Shown: positions 58,458-64,000 of the stretch, piece after piece
Layout of the letters: each line of letters starts with the position of its first letter
How positions within the stretch are numbered: position 1 is the first letter of the stretch
NCBI GenBank assembly: GCA_934047225.1
Contig: OW204011.1
Location: forward strand, 18,752,461 to 18,816,460
From: Ypsolopha sequella
Lineage: Eukaryota; Arthropoda; Insecta; Lepidoptera; Ypsolophidae
Length of the DNA stretch: 64,000 bases
Reading direction: 5' to 3'
Program-made: the position numbers and the translations under genes
The notes under the pieces: model-generated
Told to the model about the DNA's origin: nothing
The model's input: the letters and a program-made list of their open reading frames with translations, nothing else
Database searches by the model: none

Positions 58458-61400
58458 TCAGATGAAACAATTAAAACGTATGAATAAAGCTGTGTGACTA
58501 GATTTACTTATTTCGTATTTATTTCGTATTGCCGCACTCCTTATTATTCTTTCCAAATAATTTAATAAGGATATCCTATATTTCTTGTCCAATAGTATAT
58601 CTGGCAGGTTTTCTTTGTTAAAAATGGTGTCTATTTCTACCTCCAGATTTGCCCTCCACAAACCGAATCTCGGACAGTCGAATATGACGTGCCAAATCGT
58701 CTCCTCCTGTCCAGGATCGCACACGCAAGCGGGACTGTCCTTCAGTTTAAAACGGTGCAAGTACGATGCGAGTCCCCCATGCCCTGTGAGGGCTTGCACA
58801 TGTGTGGGGTTAAGGTTGGCCTTCCTCACGACCTTGTGCGCGATTGCTACATCTGGTAGGAAGGCCTTTGTAACCCCACCCGTGCTGGAGGACCCGTAAC
58901 GCTCCTGCCACTGTTGGACAGTCCCCTCCCGAATGGTCCTCTTCAGGTAGGAGAGCGGGACTGCGTCATAGTCGGCTGCCGTCTTCTTGTGGAGGGCTGC
59001 GTCTTTTGCCAGCTCGTCAGCGCGCTCGTTACCAACAGTCCCCACATGCGCCCGCAGCCAAAAGAGCCTTACGTCACGACCCTCCTCGCGGATCTGATGC
59101 ACGCTCCGCTCAATACCGTGTGCCAGGGGATGCACATGCGCCCGGCTTCTGAGCAGGTCTAGCGATGAGCGAGAGTCACTCAGGATGTTTACGAGTGGCT
59201 CCGTGCTATTTTTGACCTGCTCCACGGCCCTGAGCAGAGCGAACATCTCCGATTGGAAGACCGTGCAGTATGACTCTAGACGGAACTTCGAGTGCTTGGT
59301 CTCCTTACCGTCCCGCCACCACGTCAGCGCAGCACCCACCTTCCCCTGTATCTTACTGCCATCAGTAAAGATACAGGGGCCGGCAATTTGGTGAGCACTG
59401 ACGGTGTCAGGGCTGAGGTCATCCACGCACTCGAAGCTCAGTGGCTGTTTAGACGCTGGATGCGGGAACCGCTGCCAAGGAACGCGCTGTTCGACCGGTC
59501 TGTCGGCAGGGATCTGCTCAATTCTGACTCCTCGCTTTGCCCTGTACAGACTCGCGGCCTCTTGTACTCTAAGGTCAAGGGGGAGTACATCTGCCAGGAT
59601 CAGAGCCGATGACAGAGACACCGTGCGGTACGCCTTACATAGCTTTTGTGCGAACCCCCGCTGCAGAGATTCAAGTTGATTTTTGATCATCAGCTTCTCC
59701 GCAGCCGGCGCCCACACACTTGCTGCGTACAGCACGATGGGCTCTATCACCGAGACGTAAATGGTTCTGATGACCTCCCGGTTCAGACCCCAGCTCACCC
59801 TAGCTGCACATGCCAGCTGCTTATAGATGTCGGTGACTTTCCTGCAAACAGCTGACACGTGTGCATTGAAGGTGAGCTTGTGGTCAATAATCACCCCCAA
59901 TAGGCGGATCTGCTGCACAAGTGGCAGCGGCACCCCGTCCATGCAGATGACCGGAGGCTCAAACTTAAGTTTACGTGTTAGCACCATCGCAAAAGTTTTG
60001 TGTGGTGCAAACTTCAACTTATTTTTGAGTCCCCAGTCCAGAACACGTTGGAGCGCCGCATTTGCTCTCGCCTGTAGGGGGGGTATAGTGGACCCGGAGA
60101 TCACCAGAACCACATCGTCCGCAAAGGCCTGGCAGTGCACCCCATCCTGCTCGAGTTCTTCGATCAGGGTGTTGAGAATAAGGATCCAAAAGGCGGGTCC
60201 AGCTATAGAGCCTTGGATGCACCCCTTGTTGGTACCCTTTTCCCAACACTCCCTTGCATAACTAACCTTAATGGAGCGATTTTCCAAGTATGAGGCCACG
60301 AGTCCGTAAATGTTAGCAGGGCATCTGTGAGCGAGGAGTTGTGTCTTTAAAGCCGGCCACCAAGCATTATCGAAGGCTCCCTCTATGTCCAACGAGATCA
60401 TGAGGGTGATATTCCTTCTCTCAATTTGGGAGCGGACATGTCCCACAAGGTCATAGAGGGAGTCTTCGGTGCTTTTTTGTGGCATAAAACCGTACTGCCT
60501 GGAGTTTAGGAAAGGTAGTATATGCCATCCTATACGGGATACCAGAAGCTTTTCCACAATTTTGCCCATAACAGGAAGGAGTCCTATCGGCCTGTGCGCC
60601 TTCGGTATGGTGTAGTCATCCCTCCCGGATTTGCGGAAGATGCATACGTGAGCGAGCTTCCACCGCGCCGGAAAGTGTCCAATTTCCAAGCATTTTGTTG
60701 GCAAATTCAAGGAACACCTCCGGCGCGATCCGGATTGCTCGCTCACATATGTCCGCTGTCCACCCGTCAGGGCCCGGAGCCTTCCTCGGGGTTGAGATTA
60801 CTCAAAACCGAGTCAAGCTCCGCGGCCGTGAAGGGTCGGATCGTTTGGACTGAGTTTATCCAGGAGTTGATAAACTGACACCTCCGAGCTCTCGCGTATT
60901 TGCCGTTGGGTAGGGGTTTCGTCGTCTACAGAGTCATCAGGGAAGAACGTAAGAGCCAGCAGCTCTGCAGACTCTTTGGGGCCAAGGGTATTCCCAGTTG
61001 TGTCTACGAGCAGCTGGTCCTCCTGTCGTTTTGCAGTTCTCCTGATGACCCTATACACGCCGTCCCCATAGACTTTCCCTATCCTGCTTTGCGCAAAACT
61101 GCTTCAGCTAGCGGTCTGTGCATCTTGCACCGCCGCTTTATATCGCTGATTTGCTTCTAAGTATTGGTCAACAACGTGTTGTCTTCTAACCGCCGCGGCG
61201 TTCCGTACCCTCCGCCTCTTGGTCTTGGCGTCTCTCTTGAGACGCTCCAGAGCGGGGGTCCACCACGGCAATGGTTTCCTTCCTTTTGGGACTCCTACCT
61301 TCGGTATTGACTCTTCACATGCGTGAGAGATCACCGAAAGGTAAGAGTCCAAGGCAGACTCCAGTTCCTCAGGCGTGGTTACAGACCTCACCTTCGAGGC

Positions 61401-62256
61401 AGTCAGGTTGCTCTCTTTTAGTCCGGAGCGGACGGTGTGGCCCGAAAGCTGACCAATCAGACTTAGCTGTGTTGTACACACGTGTGCTCGGAGGTTTAAG
61501 GGTTTCCAGTTCCCTCTCAAGACACACGTGGTAGGTGATTGCATTATGGTCTGATGTGATCAGCTCCCTGTCAACTTTCCATCCACCCATTCTATCTAAG
61601 AGCTCGAGGCCGCATGCTGTCACGTCCACTCGGCTTGTGCACATACGGCCTCCCCTGTATACCTCGAAGGTGGGGATGTTGCCTGTGTTCAGGGATCTGG
61701 AAGTCCATGGCCTCAAGGAAGGATCTGTAGACTGAGCCCCTGTGATCCTCGGAATCACTTCCCCACCAGGGGCTCCACGCGTTGACATCCCCTGCTAGGA
61801 TGACATTTTTAGTCTGCATTTTGGAGCAGACATACTGGACTCGATGGAGGTAGGGCTCCAAGTCTTCGTCCCCCTCAAGGTAAATGGAAGCACGGCCAAT
61901 TTTAACGAGCCTGCCTTCAGCAGTACCGCAGCGATGTTCTCAGTGACGAGCTGGGGATCATGAATGACTTCCAGCTCACCACCGAAAATCACCACAGCAG
62001 CCTTTACTGGTTTTTGGCGGGCTGACGACATTTGGATTACTCTTGTGCCCGGGTACTGTTTCAGTTCGCCCTTATTCCCAACATATGGTTCCTGGACTAG
62101 GGCGACTGAGACCCGGTTAGAGTGGGCTTTGCACAAGAGCTCCTGAGTCGCCAGCTTGGCTCGCTGTAAATTGGCCTGGATGAATAAAAGTCTGCTGTCC
62201 GAAGTGTTACCGAGGGAGGGGACGACGCCGCCGTTCGCCGCGGTGCCCTCAGCAAT
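58458..62256 (-). pseudogene. T8 ORF2: endonuclease, RT, RNase H; multiple frameshifts
   Basis: The longest uninterrupted part (58458-60746) gives RT from the ANKCLEIGHFP-like region through SLDIEGAFDNAWW, FADD, RNase H (TDGSKIQGK, LSDSRSS, GNERADEL) and the CCHC motif, with a C-terminal tail a little longer than in T4. Toward the 5' end, comparison with T4 shows single-base changes of frame near 60700 (extra T), 60835 (extra T), 61065 (extra C), 61435, 61690 (extra G) and 61890. Endonuclease pieces (QEPYVGNKG, AGDVNAW, SDHNAI) survive in different frames. As in T4 the start lacks ATG and adjoins the ORF1 stop, here TGCTGAGGGCACC. The copy is inactive. Confidence 0.88.
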
Positions 62257-64000
62257 ACGCCACGCGAGACCTCGCTATAGAGTCCCACTTCTGTCTGATC
62301 TGGCATACGTCGCTAAAAGCATTATGTGCCAGATCAGAATCGTGGAGCTTAGCTTTTCGGCAGTTCACACAAACGGGCGGTTTCGCTTTGTGCGGACAAT
62401 CCACGCGGGTGTGAGACTCACCGCAGTGACTGCACGCGATGCCTTCACTCTTGCACACTCTTTTAGAGTGGCCGTATTCTAGGCATCCCGTGCACTGCAC
62501 TAGCGGTGAGTGGTCCTCAATCGACCTCTTCTGAAGACCCACGTAGACTGAGCCCGCCTCCGTGAACCGCTTCCAAAGCTCTGAGGATAGCTCCACGATT
62601 ATGTGGCACTCATGCGGGTTTCGCGCTTTACGGCGGTAAAGCACTCTAGGGCACTCCGCTTTTAAGTCCACTCCTGTCAGAAGGTGTTTATTCTGACTAA
62701 GGAGGGACCCAATAACGTCTTGGTCGCTGTGATAGGCCAAGACGTTGCGGATGGCGGCCAACGGCAACTTGTTTGTCGCCTCCCTAGCATCGAGTCCGTG
62801 AGCTTTGTCTCTCAATTTGGAGGATATTTTAGTAATATCCTCCTTTTTATTGCAGCTAATTACTACCTTCCGATTGGCAGCTTTCCTGCAACGGTCCACC
62901 CTTATTCCAGTGGCCCTGACATCCAGCGCGTCCTCCAGACGCCTCACGACCTCATCACCGGAGAGGGATAAATCAGTCGATGAGACAATAAGAGAATGCG
63001 CCGGTCTATCTTGCCCCGGCTTCCTGAGCACCTGGGCGTAAGTCAGTGGCGAGGACGCGCGGGGTTCCCGGCTGAGTACGTCATTCCTCAGGCTCACGAC
63101 GGCGTCCTTGACGTCGGAGAGGGCAATTTCTAAGTTGAGGTTCGGCGGCTCGGACCTTCTTTCCTCCACCGCCTTACCTATTGCCCTCACGTCGGAGCCC
63201 ACCTTTTCAATGTTACCCAGCACGGGTTCCACTATGCCCCTCACGCTGGCCTCACTGACTCCGCTCCTGGGCTGGTCCTGGCACAGCGGTCGTTGCTGAA
63301 GGCATTCGACCGCTGCCCTCACTTTTCCAGGCTGTCGCAAATGACATCTAGCCTGGGGTCTGAAGCCACTGGTTTCTGGGGGGACCTACACTCCAGTGGT
63401 ACGGCTTTTGCCCTCTCCTCGGACACCTCCAAACGGCGCCTGAGCGAATCCAGCTGGCCTGACACAGCGGCAACCCTTCCTGAAAGTGTTTCCAGCTCTT
63501 TTAGTAGAGCTGGATCGGGTTTTCCTGTTTCGGTGGTTTGCGGTTAACCGCGGCGCCGATGTATCAGACAGCTGGATGACTCTCTCCCTTATCTGCTCGA
63601 TGGCTCGGAACGGGCCGTCCATCTCGAACACGAGCCAAGCTCTTATGGCTTTTGACTCTTCTAATGTACTCGAGATGTCAGCCCCTAGCCTGACTCAGCT
63701 CGACCGCATGCGAGGCGTGGAGCTCACTCAATGCCCTGTTGTGGGCTCGCTCCACGCATACCAACTCCCTCGCATGTCGGCCCTCGCTCTTTTCAAGGAC
63801 TATTTATGTGCCGAGCCCGAGACTCTGACAGGGAGGAGCAACGTTTCATAAAGGTGTCCGAGGCACTCGAGGGGCTTCGGGCTTTATACTCCCGCTTTAT
63901 GTTCCCCAGACGCCTCCAACGCCGCCTTACCCCTGAGAAGTAGGTCGTTGGCCTGCTTCGTTGCCAGGGTCCATAACGACACCAGGGGTCTTACGGTCGC
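62249..64000 (-). pseudogene. T8 ORF1: Gag-like protein, frameshifted and cut by window edge
   Basis: The C-terminal 363 residues (62249-63340) are open: the central fold (SLIVSSTDLSLSGDEVV), then knuckles CTGCLEYGHSKRVC and CSHCGESHTRVDC plus a third cluster, ending ARSRVAYC at a TGA rather than TAA. Further upstream, matches to T4 ORF1 continue in other frames, with breaks near 63335 and 63545 and probably more beyond 63640. The window ends a few hundred bases before the expected ATG. Confidence 0.85.

Larger units (their letters stand above)
57904..64000 (-). mobile_element. T8: decayed TRAS-like element related to T4
   Basis: Poly(A) 57904-57934 at the TTAGG junction, 3' UTR, ORF2 and most of ORF1, cut by the window's right edge a few hundred bases before the ORF1 start. 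The proteins are similar to T4 but diverged enough to be a sister subfamily. Many single-base indels break both ORFs, unlike every other element here. It carries no helicase. Confidence 0.92.

Overview
The window is a eukaryotic telomeric or subtelomeric block, most likely from an insect or other arthropod. It contains no recognisable host gene, tRNA or rRNA. It consists of nine (TTAGG)n telomeric arrays with eleven non-LTR retrotransposon copies sitting in them or fused end to end. TTAGG is the usual arthropod telomere repeat. The elements match the layout of the telomere-specific TRAS and SART families known from silkworm: one group always lies on the minus strand with its poly(A) abutting CCTAA, and the other always lies on the plus strand with its poly(A) abutting GGTTAGG. 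Because the G-rich strand runs 5' to 3' toward a chromosome end, the end should lie to the right if the block is in native orientation. The species cannot be named from the sequence.

Layout (working labels; T = TRAS-like, minus strand; S = SART-like, plus strand): T1 fragment 1-1963; S1, 5'-truncated, 1964-4560; T2, full length, 4583-12494; T3, 5'-truncated, 12557-14142; T4, full length, 14175-22492; T5, full length, 22530-32661; S2, 5'-truncated, 32712-35237; S3, full length with one frameshift, 35297-41129; T6, 5'-truncated with a nonsense codon, 41182-46030; T7, near full length, 46158-55771; a perfect TTAGG array of about 2.1 kb, 55772-57903; T8, decayed and cut by the window edge, 57904-64000. 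T1 is nearly identical to part of T5, T3 to part of T7, and S1 to part of S3, so several families moved recently.

Each full element encodes a Gag-like ORF1 with three CCHC zinc knuckles and an ORF2 with an AP-like endonuclease and a reverse transcriptase. The T elements add an RNase H domain. All carry a cysteine/histidine motif near the end of the RT-type protein. The expected mechanism is target-primed reverse transcription into TTAGG repeats, adding sequence to telomeres.

The most unusual feature is that ORF2 of three T families (T5 with T1, T7 with T3, and T6) continues about 800 residues past the retrotransposon protein. This extension holds an uncharacterised domain and then a complete superfamily 1 helicase of the type found in alphavirus-like plus-strand RNA viruses. 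All helicase motifs are intact in all three families although the surrounding residues have diverged. This looks like capture of an RNA-virus helicase by a telomeric retrotransposon, and I do not know of a description of it. Other points of interest are ORF2 frames that lack an AUG and lie +1 of the ORF1 stop in four T families, covarying hairpins in SART 3' UTRs, monomer-like tandem repeats in a 5' UTR, and a 2.9-kb palindrome-rich 3' UTR in T2.
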